Source: Bradyrhizobium sp. NFR13
GTDB taxonomy: Bacteria > Pseudomonadota > Alphaproteobacteria > Rhizobiales > Xanthobacteraceae
NCBI RefSeq assembly: GCF_900114605.1
Contig: NZ_FOTP01000010.1
Location: forward strand, 1 to 64,000
DNA length: 64,000 bases
Direction: 5' to 3'
In this document: piece by piece, positions 17,978-27,859 of the stretch
Layout: every line of letters begins with the position of its first letter
Position numbering within the stretch: the stretch's first letter is position 1
Program-made: the position numbers and the translations under genes
Notes under the pieces: generated by a model
Database searches by the model: none
Seen by the model: the letters and a program-made list of their open reading frames with translations, nothing else
Told to the model about the DNA's origin: nothing

Positions 17978-18301
17978 CCGATGCTTCCCTGCACTGACGT
18001 GTTGCAAGGACTTTGCTCGGAGCGCGCGCGCGAATATTGAATGATGTTGGATAAGTTTCGTTACCTTGCGAGACCGTGATGCGCTTCGATGCGCGGCTTG
18101 ACGGAGATCGGACTCGCGTCGAGGTACAGACCCGTTAGCGCGGCACGGCCGGCCGGTGCATCGCAATCTTGACAGAGGAACCGGCTTCGACGTAACCAAC
18201 CATCATTGCAGGGTGTCTCCCCGCCGTAAGCGTTAACGTCACTCAACGTGCTCAGCTCCGGACAGCCCCAACATGGCTGGCCGCCCCGAAAGCACGTCGA
18301 C
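17978..18301. other. divergent intergenic region, UGSC and MFS genes
   Basis: This 324-bp gap separates the divergent UGSC and MFS genes. It holds the candidate AraC operator at 18037-18053. The rest has no open frame with family resemblance and no RNA or riboswitch that I can recognise. Confidence 0.5.
18037..18053 (-). promoter_or_regulatory. candidate AraC operator, copy 2
   Basis: The plus-strand sequence TTGAATGATGTTGGATA is followed two bases on by a TTTCG that also follows copy 1. It lies 60 bp upstream of the UGSC start, in the same orientation relative to transcription as copy 1 upstream of the binding-protein gene. Confidence 0.5.
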
Positions 18302-19498
18302 ATGAACCAGAACGCTCCCCCAAAATTCAAAACTGCGTCCAAACCTGCGCCTCTCAGCCGCGACGACCGCAAGAGCCTGATCAAACAGGTGCTGATCGTC
18401 TTTTTCGGCTTCCTCTCGGTCGGCCTGCCGCTGCCGCCGATCTCGCTCTACATGCACGACCAGCTCGGCTTCTCGGCCGGCGTGATCGGCTTCGCCATCG
18501 GCATCCAGTCGGTGGTGACGGTGCTCACCCGGCACCGCGCCGGCACCATGAGCGACCATCACGGCGCGCGCTACGTGATCCGGCTCGGCCTGCCGCTGGC
18601 GGCGCTCGCCGGGTTGTTCTATCTGCTCGCGGCCGTGGCGCCGCTGCCAAGCGAAGGCAAGCTCGCGCTGCTGCTGATTGGCCGCGTCGCGCTCGGCTTC
18701 GGCGAGAGTCTGTTCATCACCGGCGCCATGAGCTGGTGCATCGGCCGGCTTGGCCCGCATCGCACCGGCTTCATCATGTCGTGGCAGGGCATCGCAATGT
18801 ATTCGGCGATCGGATTGGGCGCGCCGATCGGCCTTGCCGTCTACGCCTCCATCGGCTTCGCCGGCGTCGGCGTGCTGGCCGCCATCTCGCCGCTGATCGC
18901 ATTGGCGGTCGCCTATTCGATCCCGGACGTGCCGGTGTCCGGCAATACCGAACGCACGCCGTTCTACAAGGTGATCGGCCTGATCTGGCGCTCCGGCACG
19001 GTGCTCTTTCTCGCCACCATTCCCTTCGCGGGGATCACCGGCTTTCTCGCACTGACCTACGTCGAACGCGGCTGGTCCGGCGCAGGCATCGCACTCGCCG
19101 CCTTCTCGACCGGCTTCATTGTCGTGCGTCTCGTCGGCAGTCATTTGCCCGACCAGTTCGGCGGCGCGCGCGTCGCGATGACATCGCTGGCCATCGAGGC
19201 GCTGGGCCAGGCGCTGATCTGGCTATCGACCAGCCCGTTACTTGCGTTGCTCGGCGCACTCATCACCGGCATTGGCTTCTCGCTGATCTTTCCCTCGATG
19301 GGCGTCGAGGCCACGCGCCGCGTGCCGATCGAACAGCGCGGCCGCGCGGTGGCGAATTTCATCGCCTTCTTCGACCTCGCGATCGGTCTGACAGCACCGG
19401 CAGTTGGATATGCGGCGGGCGTGTTCGGCTATGGCGCGACATTCGTGATCGGCGCTGTCGCAGCGATCTGCGCGCTGGTGCTGGCGGCGAGCGGGTGA
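18302..19498 (+). CDS. MFS transporter, YhhS/YfcJ-like
   Basis: The 398-residue protein has 12 predicted membrane helices and the MFS motif-A-like loop between helices 2 and 3 (RHRAGTMSDHHGARY). It resembles the YhhS/YfcJ group of arabinose-efflux-type permeases, whose substrates include glyphosate in one reported case but are mostly unknown. It is in the inner membrane and probably exports a small solute by proton exchange. It is divergent from the UGSC gene and could belong to the same regulon, though its distance from the shared motif is about 250 bp. The ATG at 18302 is favoured over a GTG at 18248. Confidence 0.82.
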   Translation: MNQNAPPKFKTASKPAPLSRDDRKSLIKQVLIVFFGFLSVGLPLPPISLYMHDQLGFSAGVIGFAIGIQSVVTVLTRHRAGTMSDHHGARYVIRLGLPLAALAGLFYLLAAVAPLPSEGKLALLLIGRVALGFGESLFITGAMSWCIGRLGPHRTGFIMSWQGIAMYSAIGLGAPIGLAVYASIGFAGVGVLAAISPLIALAVAYSIPDVPVSGNTERTPFYKVIGLIWRSGTVLFLATIPFAGITGFLALTYVERGWSGAGIALAAFSTGFIVVRLVGSHLPDQFGGARVAMTSLAIEALGQALIWLSTSPLLALLGALITGIGFSLIFPSMGVEATRRVPIEQRGRAVANFIAFFDLAIGLTAPAVGYAAGVFGYGATFVIGAVAAICALVLAASG

Positions 19499-19734
19499 TC
19501 CGCAATGCAGTCTCCGCATTCATCGCCCGGGTGAACAAAACCAGCGATCGCGCGATCAACGTCGCGGCCTGTCCGCAAATCTGCGCATCACGCTTGCCGT
19601 GGCGCCCGCCAGCGGATCGGTATCGGCGAAGGTGCACGCAACCGGCCACGCGGCCGTGCACGCTGAGTTCATGCGGCTAAGGAAGTTGAACGAAAACCTC
19701 TCCACGTCAGACCAAGAGACCTGGAGATGATTTT

Positions 19735-20083
19735 ATGAAGCGCTTTCTGATTTTCCCGGCTCTTTTTCCGCCTCTTGCGTTGGTCATGTTCACGGCGCCC
19801 GATGGGTTTAAGAATCTTCTCGATTGGATGGTGATGGCCATACGCGATCGCGATTATCCCGGCCTTGCTGTTGGCTTGGGTCGATTGGGCACTTTCCGCA
19901 AAGCCACTCCGAGTTACGGGAACGGCGGTCACGGCAGCACTAGCTGCAGTCTTGATTGTGCTCTTCATGTCGGGAGGATCAGACGAGTTATGGCCGGTCC
20001 TGATGGTTGGGCTTGTCGGAGGAGTTCCGGCCGCGGTGTGTTCGTGGCTGTCAGATAAACCAATGAGAAGTGTGCATGCGTGA
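19735..20083 (+). pseudogene. DUF5413-type membrane protein, frameshifted
   Basis: The N-terminal half reads MKRFLIFPALFPPLALVMF, then FTAPDGFKNLLDWMVM, in one frame. The C-terminal half continues in the +1 frame as PYAIAIIPALLLAWVDWALS and ends KPMRSVHA. Joined by removal of one base near 19834-19838, they give a 115-residue small membrane protein of the kind I recall as DUF5413. A GGAG site precedes the ATG. Either the gene is a pseudogene or the base call is wrong. It lies beside the integrase remnant, in a stretch of lower GC. Confidence 0.65.
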
Positions 20084-20153
20084 GCAGCCCGGCGTCACGA
20101 CCAAGAGCAATCCCAGTGACGCCCTATTCAAAGATTGATGAGCGCCGAACCCC

Positions 20154-20435
20154 ATGCAGTTTTTCTTGTATGAAATTGTCGCCCGCGTTGTTGCAGCTTA
20201 TTTGTGTTTCGATACCTACCGCACACTTCGCCGCGGGCTTGCCGACGGGACATTCGTGCCCTTCGAACCCGATGGGGTGAACTGGATTTTAGACTCGTTT
20301 AGGGACCGACCCGCACTGACCGTTCATCGCGACGCCACTCCAACGCGGTTTTGGGTATCAATCGGCCTGGAAGTGCTGCTTCTCCTCGCCTGTCTCTACG
20401 TCGCTGTATTTGGCTGGTCGCAGACAGGCGCCTGA
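20154..20435 (+). CDS. small hypothetical membrane protein
   Basis: The 93-residue protein has an N-terminal amphipathic or membrane segment (FFLYEIVARVVAAYLCFDTY) with a following basic stretch, and a C-terminal helix at about 70-88 (SIGLEVLLLLACLYVAVFGW). It looks like a small inner-membrane protein often seen near DUF5413 genes, but I cannot confirm this. Its 3' end overlaps the outer limit of the decayed integrase. Confidence 0.55.
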   Translation: MQFFLYEIVARVVAAYLCFDTYRTLRRGLADGTFVPFEPDGVNWILDSFRDRPALTVHRDATPTRFWVSIGLEVLLLLACLYVAVFGWSQTGA

Positions 20436-20499
20436 TAAGCCGCTGCACCTCCCATGGCGGATAGCCTATGGTTATGGGCCGTCGCCGCCGCCTCGCTCT

Positions 20500-20738
20500 T
20501 GCGGTCCTCGCCGAGCATCGACGCCCAAAGCAAGTTGTCTGCCCCTTCGAGGATATCGCGCTGCCCTCTCGCTTTCGCGAGATCGTCCGTCTTCAGGGAT
20601 TGGCGGATAAACGGAGCCCTCTCATCGAGAGAGGCAACAGTCTTTGGAACCCGACGCCAATAGTAATAGACGCCCGTCCCGAAGCAGCAGGAAGCGGTCC
20701 TGATTCCCCTGCCTTACCATGCCGCCAACTCCTGCCAT
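20500..20738 (-). pseudogene. tyrosine integrase N-terminal remnant
   Basis: On the minus strand a start at 20738 reads MAGVGGMVRQGNQDRFLLLR then DGR. After one extra base the next frame gives YYYWRRVPKTVASLDERAPF, followed by IRQSLKTDDLAKARGQRDIL and EGADNLLWASMLGED. This is the N-terminal SAM-like region of tyrosine recombinases carried by rhizobial genomic islands. The catalytic domain is missing and the reading frame is broken. It lies on the same strand as tRNA-Leu, just beyond its 3' end, the usual place for an island integrase. Confidence 0.6.
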
Positions 20739-20742
20739 GTAT

Positions 20743-20771
20743 CACAGAACGTGGCACAGTTTGTGTCACAG
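20743..20771 (-). repeat. three CACAG repeats with exact 12-bp phasing
   Basis: CACAG occurs at 20743, 20755 and 20767. On the minus strand these are CTGTG boxes directly upstream of the integrase remnant's start and between it and the tRNA. They could be integrase arm sites or autoregulatory sites. That role is inferred from place and spacing. Confidence 0.4.
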
Positions 20772-20859
20772 AAACTGTTCAAACACGGAAAACCCAAACA
20801 GCGCCGCGAAAATATCGCTGCGTTTTCAATATGATAACTGTTTGATGAGGTAGACCGGT

Positions 20860-20944
20860 TGGTGCGCTCGGAGGGACTCGAACCCCCACCCTGTTACGGA
20901 CTGCCACCTCAAGGCAGCGCGTCTACCAATTCCGCCACGAGCGC
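20860..20944 (-). tRNA. tRNA-Leu (GAG)
   Basis: The minus strand folds as a class II tRNA of 85 bases with an encoded CCA. The acceptor arms are GCGCTCG (5') and CGAGCGC (3'), the D loop carries AATTGGTAGACGC, the anticodon stem is CTGCC/GGCAG around TTGAGGT, the variable arm is long and the T arm carries GGTTCGAGTCC. Anticodon GAG reads CUC and CUU leucine codons. Its 3' end faces the integrase remnant. Confidence 0.93.
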
Positions 20945-21047
20945 TAAAGAAATCCGGCGAGGGGCAAATCGCCCAGCCGGATCAACCGGCGCCGATGTAA
21001 CAAACCAATGATGGGGAGACAAGGCCTCTTGGCCTCTTCCGGACAAC

Positions 21048-21290
21048 CTATCTGTGATCAGGCGACCGGGGCAGCATCTGCTTGACCTCTACCGCAATCC
21101 GGTTGCGGTCAACCATCACCACACCACTGGCAACAGGCAGGTTGTTGGCGAGGATTTTGACCTCGTCCTGCTCTGTGGCATCCAGTTCGATGATGGCGCC
21201 GCGGCTCAGCCGCATCACCTGATGGACGGGCATCGACGTCGTGCCGAGGACCACCATGATATCGACGGTAATTTTATCGAGGGTTGGCAC
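21048..21290 (-). CDS. fliN: FliN-type flagellar switch (SpoA domain) protein
   Basis: The 80-residue protein is nearly all one SpoA domain: VDIMVVLGTTSMPVHQVMRL followed by SRGAIIELDATEQDEVKILA, with LVANN-type and VVMVDRNRIAVEV strands. FliN forms the lower C-ring of the flagellar motor and binds CheY-P and FliH. I chose the GTG at 21290, with GGGG upstream, because family members begin at this point; a TTG at 21371 would add a tail unlike the family. No other flagellar gene is nearby. A short stand-alone FliN outside the flagellar cluster may be a paralogue. Confidence 0.72.
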   Translation of the reverse strand: MPTLDKITVDIMVVLGTTSMPVHQVMRLSRGAIIELDATEQDEVKILANNLPVASGVVMVDRNRIAVEVKQMLPRSPDHR

Positions 21291-21370
21291 GTCGGCCCCA
21301 AATTCCCAGATGCAGGATCGCACAGATGCAAGATTGCAGTACTGCGAGATCAACATGTTATGGTTAGCCA

Positions 21371-22099
21371 ATGGTTAATGAGCGCCAAACCCTCGATTTG
21401 ACAGTGTTTTCCCAGTCCAAACCGGGGCCAGCGGTGGAATGGCGGGTGTCCGATGCCCCGATTCCCTATCCCGAGGCCGTGGCCGAGATGGAGGCCCGGG
21501 CGGCGGCCATTGCCGATGGCACCGCGCCGGAACTGGTCTGGCTGCTGGAACATCCCCCGCTCTACACCTCCGGCACGTCAGGCAAGGCAGATGACCTGCT
21601 GGATGCCCGATATCCGGTGTTCGAAACCGGCCGCGGCGGCCAGGTGACCTATCACGGTCCCGGCCAGCGGGTGGCCTATGTGATGCTCGACCTGAAGGCG
21701 CGCCGGCCCGATGTGCGGGCCTATGTGGCGGCGCTGGAAGACCTGATCATCCGGACGCTGGCCGCCTTCAATGTGAGGGGCGAGCGGCGCGAAGACCGGG
21801 TTGGCGTCTGGGTCGCCCGGCCCGACAAGGGCGCTGGATTTGAAGACAAGATCGCCGCCATCGGCGTGCGGCTGAAACGCTGGGTCTCGTTCCACGGCAT
21901 CGCCATCAATGTGGAACCGGATCTGGCGCATTTCGACGCCATCGTGCCCTGCGGCGTGGTCGATCCGCGTTACGGCGTCACCAGCCTCGTCGATCTCGGC
22001 CTGCCCGTGACCATGACGGATGTGGACGTGGCGTTGCGGCAGGCCTTCGGCGAGGTGTTCGGTGAGACGCTCGACGCGGAGACTGCGGTCGCCATCTAG
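21371..22099 (+). CDS. lipB: lipoyl(octanoyl) transferase LipB
   Basis: The 242-residue protein transfers octanoate from acyl carrier protein to the lipoyl domains of 2-oxoacid dehydrogenases and GcvH. The signature [12 protein letters not shown] lies at 88-99, the catalytic lysine is Lys160 in [12 protein letters not shown] and the acyl-accepting cysteine is Cys194 in VPCGV. All are intact. It acts in the cytoplasm. The gene is divergent from the fliN-type gene with about 80 bp between the chosen starts. Confidence 0.93.
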   Translation: MVNERQTLDLTVFSQSKPGPAVEWRVSDAPIPYPEAVAEMEARAAAIADGTAPELVWLLEHPPLYTSGTSGKADDLLDARYPVFETGRGGQVTYHGPGQRVAYVMLDLKARRPDVRAYVAALEDLIIRTLAAFNVRGERREDRVGVWVARPDKGAGFEDKIAAIGVRLKRWVSFHGIAINVEPDLAHFDAIVPCGVVDPRYGVTSLVDLGLPVTMTDVDVALRQAFGEVFGETLDAETAVAI

Positions 22100-22214
22100 G
22101 ACGGCTTCACCTCCACAACGATGACCATTGTGAAGGCGCAGCAAATGCCGTGAGCTATTTGTCGATGAGCTTCCAAACGTGCCATCGTGGCGATCTCCGC
22201 ACGGATGCTCGCCG

Positions 22215-23162
22215 ATGAATATCAGACCCAAGCTGCAGATATCGCTGCCGACGGCGCAGTTGATCATCGACAAGGTGGCGCCGGGTCGGACCGTTGCGGC
22301 AGTCGTCCACCTGCATGGCGGGGAGATCGCCGCGGTTTACGAAATCGCTTTCGCCGACGCAGAACATCGGCCTGTGGTGCTGAAGGTCTATCCCGACTCC
22401 CTGCACTGGAAGATGCAAAAGGAGGTGACCGTTGTCGGCCTCATCGAGGATCGGCTGAGCGTCACGGCACCACGTATTCTCTTCGCGGATGACACCAAAC
22501 AACTGCTTGGTCTCAATTTTCTCGTCATGACCAAGCTCGACGGTTCGATCCTGGGCCCGCTGGAGAGCACCTTGAGTTCGGAGCAGCTGCATTCCGCCTA
22601 CATGCAGATTGGCCAGTTGCTGCGCGAGTTCCACCGCATTCCCATGGAAGCATTCGGCTATATCGGGCCGAAAGGCATATGGACTGCCCATTCGACAAAT
22701 CGCGCCTACCTGACCGGCCAATTCGAACGGAAGCTCGCGCAATTCACGGAAAGAGGCGGATCGGCGGACATTGCACAAAGGGTTGCAGGATACGCCGCAG
22801 ACCGCGCGCAACTACTCGATGCCTGTAGCGGTGCGGTGCTTTGCCATAACGACCTTCACGCAGGAAATCTTCTCGTCACGATCAAAGGAGCCGTGCGGCT
22901 CTCCGGCGTTCTGGATTTCGAGGGTGCTCTGGCGGGTGACCCGCTGATGGATGTCGCCAAGACGCTCTTCTATCTCGGCGATGACACGAGGCGTGCTGTT
23001 CTGCAGGGCTACGGCAACATGACGAGAGACGACTGGTCCGAAACGCTCGAACTGTACCATCTGTATTTTGTGCTGGAGCTCTGGTGCTGGATGGCGGAGA
23101 TTGGAAACACGCAACTGCTCGATAAACTCTCCGCTGATTTGGCGCGATACAGCGCGGCATAG
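22215..23162 (+). CDS. APH-type phosphotransferase family protein
   Basis: The 315-residue protein has the kinase-like fold of aminoglycoside phosphotransferases. The ATP-site lysine is in VVLKVYPDS, the Brenner-type catalytic loop LCHNDLHAGNLLV spans 209-221 with Asp213 as base and Asn218 as metal ligand, and Asp234 in VLDFEGALAGDP binds metal. The family also includes homoserine, choline and other small-molecule kinases. Its real substrate is unknown and no resistance role can be claimed. GGAT precedes the ATG at 22215. Confidence 0.8.
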   Translation: MNIRPKLQISLPTAQLIIDKVAPGRTVAAVVHLHGGEIAAVYEIAFADAEHRPVVLKVYPDSLHWKMQKEVTVVGLIEDRLSVTAPRILFADDTKQLLGLNFLVMTKLDGSILGPLESTLSSEQLHSAYMQIGQLLREFHRIPMEAFGYIGPKGIWTAHSTNRAYLTGQFERKLAQFTERGGSADIAQRVAGYAADRAQLLDACSGAVLCHNDLHAGNLLVTIKGAVRLSGVLDFEGALAGDPLMDVAKTLFYLGDDTRRAVLQGYGNMTRDDWSETLELYHLYFVLELWCWMAEIGNTQLLDKLSADLARYSAA

Positions 23163-23235
23163 CGATTCGCCCGTTTTTTCGAAGGCAGCCCGACGACAGG
23201 CCTCACCTCTGACGCGCGCCCTGCTGGGTCGCCAG

Positions 23236-23412
23236 CGTCGCAAACCCTGCATTATTTCCGCGCAACGCGAGCATGTCCGGGCCAGCGTCGTTCACATCGA
23301 CCTCATCCACACCCGACAAGATCGGCCCACGCCAGCATTCGGCGATCATCCGGTCGACGATCTCGGCAGATCGGCGAACACGGCCTCGACGCTGCCATCG
23401 CGGCGATTGCGT
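23236..23412 (-). pseudogene. truncated, frameshifted acylphosphatase copy
   Basis: Bases 23319-23412 match the 3' half of the intact acylphosphatase gene (24505-24804) with only three differences in about 97 bases, one of them a missing base that breaks the frame. The part from 23236 to 23318, matching the gene's end, is more diverged. The 5' half is absent. The match stops within a few bases of the porin terminator. The copy is not functional. Confidence 0.7.
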
Positions 23413-23432
23413 AGCAATCCAGATAAATAAAT

Positions 23433-23460
23433 AGCCCGGCCGAGGCCGGGCTTAGTTTTT
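23433..23460. terminator. bidirectional rho-independent terminator
   Basis: AGCCCGGCC, a two-base loop and GGCCGGGCT form a perfect hairpin at 23433-23452, followed on the plus strand by TTAGTTTTT and on the minus strand by TATTTATTTAT. It lies eight bases beyond the porin stop codon and ends that transcript. It may also stop read-through from the phosphotransferase gene. Confidence 0.75.
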
Positions 23461-23467
23461 ATAGGGA

Positions 23468-24211
23468 TTAGTACGCCCAGCTACCAAACTTGTAGTTCAA
23501 GCCGACGCGGACGCTATCGGCTCGGAGCGACTGTTCAAAGTTGTAAAGCGTTCCACCGCCGAGACCCGAACTCGTGGCCTTCCCAAAACCGTAGTGAGCG
23601 TATTCGAAGCGAGCAGTCCAATTGTTGGTGAAGGCCCATTCTACGCCGGCACCGGCCGTCCAACCGTCACGACGATTGCTGGTGACATTGGTCAGCACGA
23701 GACCCGTAGGGTCCGTGTCGGTGTAAGTCGTTTTCACCTCGGTCGCCGCATAGCCGCCCTTGCCGTAAATGAGCCAGTTGCCACCAACAACAACACCGAC
23801 GCGCCCCGTTACTGCAACATAGGCACCTTCACCCACGCTGGCGACGCTATCAGCCGGTGTGCGGACGCCGACATAGGGCGGATATTGCCGAGATCCTTTC
23901 AAGCCGAGATAACCACCTTCGACCTCAAGGCCGAACACGTAGATGCTGCTCTGCCAATTATAGCCAATGTGGCCATTCCCGGTGAACCCGTCGGGGCCAT
24001 AGCTAAAGTCTGGCGCACCATTATACGAATTGACGTCGTGAACGTTGCTGCGTCCCCAGATGTATCCGACGTCGCCGCCGACATAGAAGCCAGACCAGCT
24101 AAACGGCGCGACAACGGGCACGGGCGCCTTTGTATAAACTGGTAGGTCGGCGGCTTGAGCCGATAGTGCGCCAAGCACGATCGCGGAAGTGGCAAGCAAA
24201 ATGCTTTTCAT
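23468..24211 (-). CDS. outer-membrane beta-barrel protein, Omp25-like
   Basis: The 247-residue protein has a cleavable signal peptide (about 1-20, ALSAQAADLP), then the PVYTKAPVPVVAPFSWSGFY block that opens many rhizobial Omp25/Omp31-type porins. Alternating strands such as GYIWGRSNVH, GHIGYNWQ and RVGLNYKFGSWAY follow, and the protein ends in an aromatic residue for barrel insertion. It likely forms an eight-stranded barrel. GGGGAGG precedes the ATG at 24211. The gene has its own terminator and sits between a broken and an intact acylphosphatase copy. Confidence 0.85.
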   Translation of the reverse strand: MKSILLATSAIVLGALSAQAADLPVYTKAPVPVVAPFSWSGFYVGGDVGYIWGRSNVHDVNSYNGAPDFSYGPDGFTGNGHIGYNWQSSIYVFGLEVEGGYLGLKGSRQYPPYVGVRTPADSVASVGEGAYVAVTGRVGVVVGGNWLIYGKGGYAATEVKTTYTDTDPTGLVLTNVTSNRRDGWTAGAGVEWAFTNNWTARFEYAHYGFGKATSSGLGGGTLYNFEQSLRADSVRVGLNYKFGSWAY

Positions 24212-24504
24212 TGCAATTCCTCCCCAAGTTGCGAATTGCTGGAAATTCTGCGCCCGAAATACGAGAACGTCTGTAACTCGAGCGCAACACGCGCGACCAT
24301 TCTGAGCTGCATCAACGCGATGACGCGCGTTCTTTTCATAATGAAATCTGAGAATAGGTAACCGGTTGTTGTGGGTGGTATATATGCATCCGCACCACAT
24401 CGTTCGCCATCGTTCGCCTCTCACAGTCTGGCCGCGGCTCCGGGCTTTCTCGGACAGAACGGTGATCGTCACCGAGTGATGTGCGGCAGCCCTTTCATTG
24501 AGGA

Positions 24505-24804
24505 TCAAAGCGTCGGTAACGTTGCGAAGCCCTTGCCTGCCCCGCGTAGCTTGAGCATGTCAGCGCTGGCATCGGTCACATCGACCGCATCCACACGCGA
24601 CGAGATCGGCCCACGCCAACATTCGGCGATCATCCGGTCGACGATCTCGGCAGATCCGGCGAACACGGCCTCGACGCTGCCATCGCGGCGGTTGCGTACC
24701 CAGCCCTGCAAGCCCAGTGAGGTTGCGGTGTGCTCCGTCCAGTAGCGATAGCCGACGCCCTGCACCCGGCCGAGGATCATCACGTGACGGATCACGTCGC
24801 TCAT
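24505..24804 (-). CDS. acyP: acylphosphatase
   Basis: The 99-residue protein hydrolyses carboxyl-phosphate bonds. Catalytic Arg is in GRVQGVGYRYWTEHTA (about residue 20) and catalytic Asn in GWVRNRRDGSVEAVF (about 38); both are intact. The length is slightly above the usual 90 because of a short C-terminal tail. It lies three bases downstream of the oxaloacetate decarboxylase-like gene and so is the last gene of that operon. The broken copy at 23236 derives from it or from a sister. Confidence 0.9.
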   Translation of the reverse strand: MSDVIRHVMILGRVQGVGYRYWTEHTATSLGLQGWVRNRRDGSVEAVFAGSAEIVDRMIAECWRGPISSRVDAVDVTDASADMLKLRGAGKGFATLPTL

Positions 24805-24806
24805 CG

Positions 24807-25684
24807 CTATTTCTTGAGCCCCGAATCTTTCAAGCCAAGGAAATCGATGCCGCGCTGCTTCACCACTGCGCCTCGGGTGACGCTTTCCATCAACTCGCTT
24901 GAGGCAAGATTCTTCAGCTCCTTCGGCCCCGCACCTTCGCGTACGGCTTTAAGAGTCGCATGAACGGCGGCCGTCGCTGCGGAGATCGGCGCATGGCCCT
25001 GAATGGCGATGCGCACGTGCTGGGCGCTGAGGAAATCCCAATCCATGTCATCGGTGGGACTGCCGAGCACGATCGGCAGCGTGGTCGCGGCTGACGCCGC
25101 CTGCAGCTCGGCGCGGCTCTTGAGACCGGTGAACATCACGGCGTCGACGCCTGCGGCCTCATAGGATTTCGCACGCGCGATCGCATCGTCCACAGAAGTG
25201 ATCGATGCCGCGCCGGTGCGGCCGACGATGACAAGCGCCGGATCCTGTCGCGCGCTGAGCGCGGCCTTGATCTTGCCGAGGCCCTCCTCCGCCGAAATCA
25301 GTTGCGCCTTGGCTTCGCCGAAGGCCGCGGGGAGCAGCGTATCCTCAATCGTCAAGCCGGCGGCGCCAGCCGCTTCGAGCTCTTCCACCGTGCGGCGGAC
25401 ATTCAGCGCATTGCCATAGCCGTGATCGGCATCGACCAGCACCGGCAGCGATCCGGCGCGCGACATCCGCCGCATCTGTTCGGTGAGCTCGGTGAGCGTG
25501 ATCAGCGCGATGTCGGGATCGCCGAGAATGGCGAGCGATGCCGCGGAGCCGCCGAACATGCCGACCTCGAAGCCGAGGTCTTCGGCGATGCGCACCGAGA
25601 TCGCGTCATAGACCGATCCCGGACGCATGCAGCGATCGCCGGACAGGATTGCCCGCAGCCCGTAACGGCGTTGCCGGAACGTCG

Positions 25685-25688
<4 letters not shown>
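24807..25688 (-). CDS. oxaloacetate decarboxylase-like, ICL/PEP mutase superfamily
   Basis: The 293-residue protein is a (beta/alpha)8 barrel of the isocitrate lyase/PEP mutase superfamily. VLVDADHGYGNALNV gives the Mg2+ site, and GLTIEDTLLPAAFGEAK stands where lyases have the KKCGH motif. That replacement and FGGSAASLAILGDPD match the oxaloacetate decarboxylase group (PA4872 type). It probably converts oxaloacetate to pyruvate and CO2. The start is GTG and overlaps the pccA stop by three bases, so the two genes are translationally coupled. Confidence 0.8.
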
Positions 25689-27703
<2,015 letters not shown>

Positions 27704-27859
27704 GAGCTGTCTTACTTGCAACCTTGAGGCGGGATCGGAAAGATGGGGTCGACGGTACAATGTGGCATGGCGCCGCAGTCGTAACAATTCTGTCGCGGAC
27801 AAAAACTAGAGAAGACGTCTGGACCGGATCGGCCGAGTTCTTTCGAAGCGAGGTTTTTC

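Noticed and set aside
22215-23162. Antibiotic resistance gene
   Set aside because: The APH fold is present, but the family is broad and no feature ties this member to aminoglycosides.
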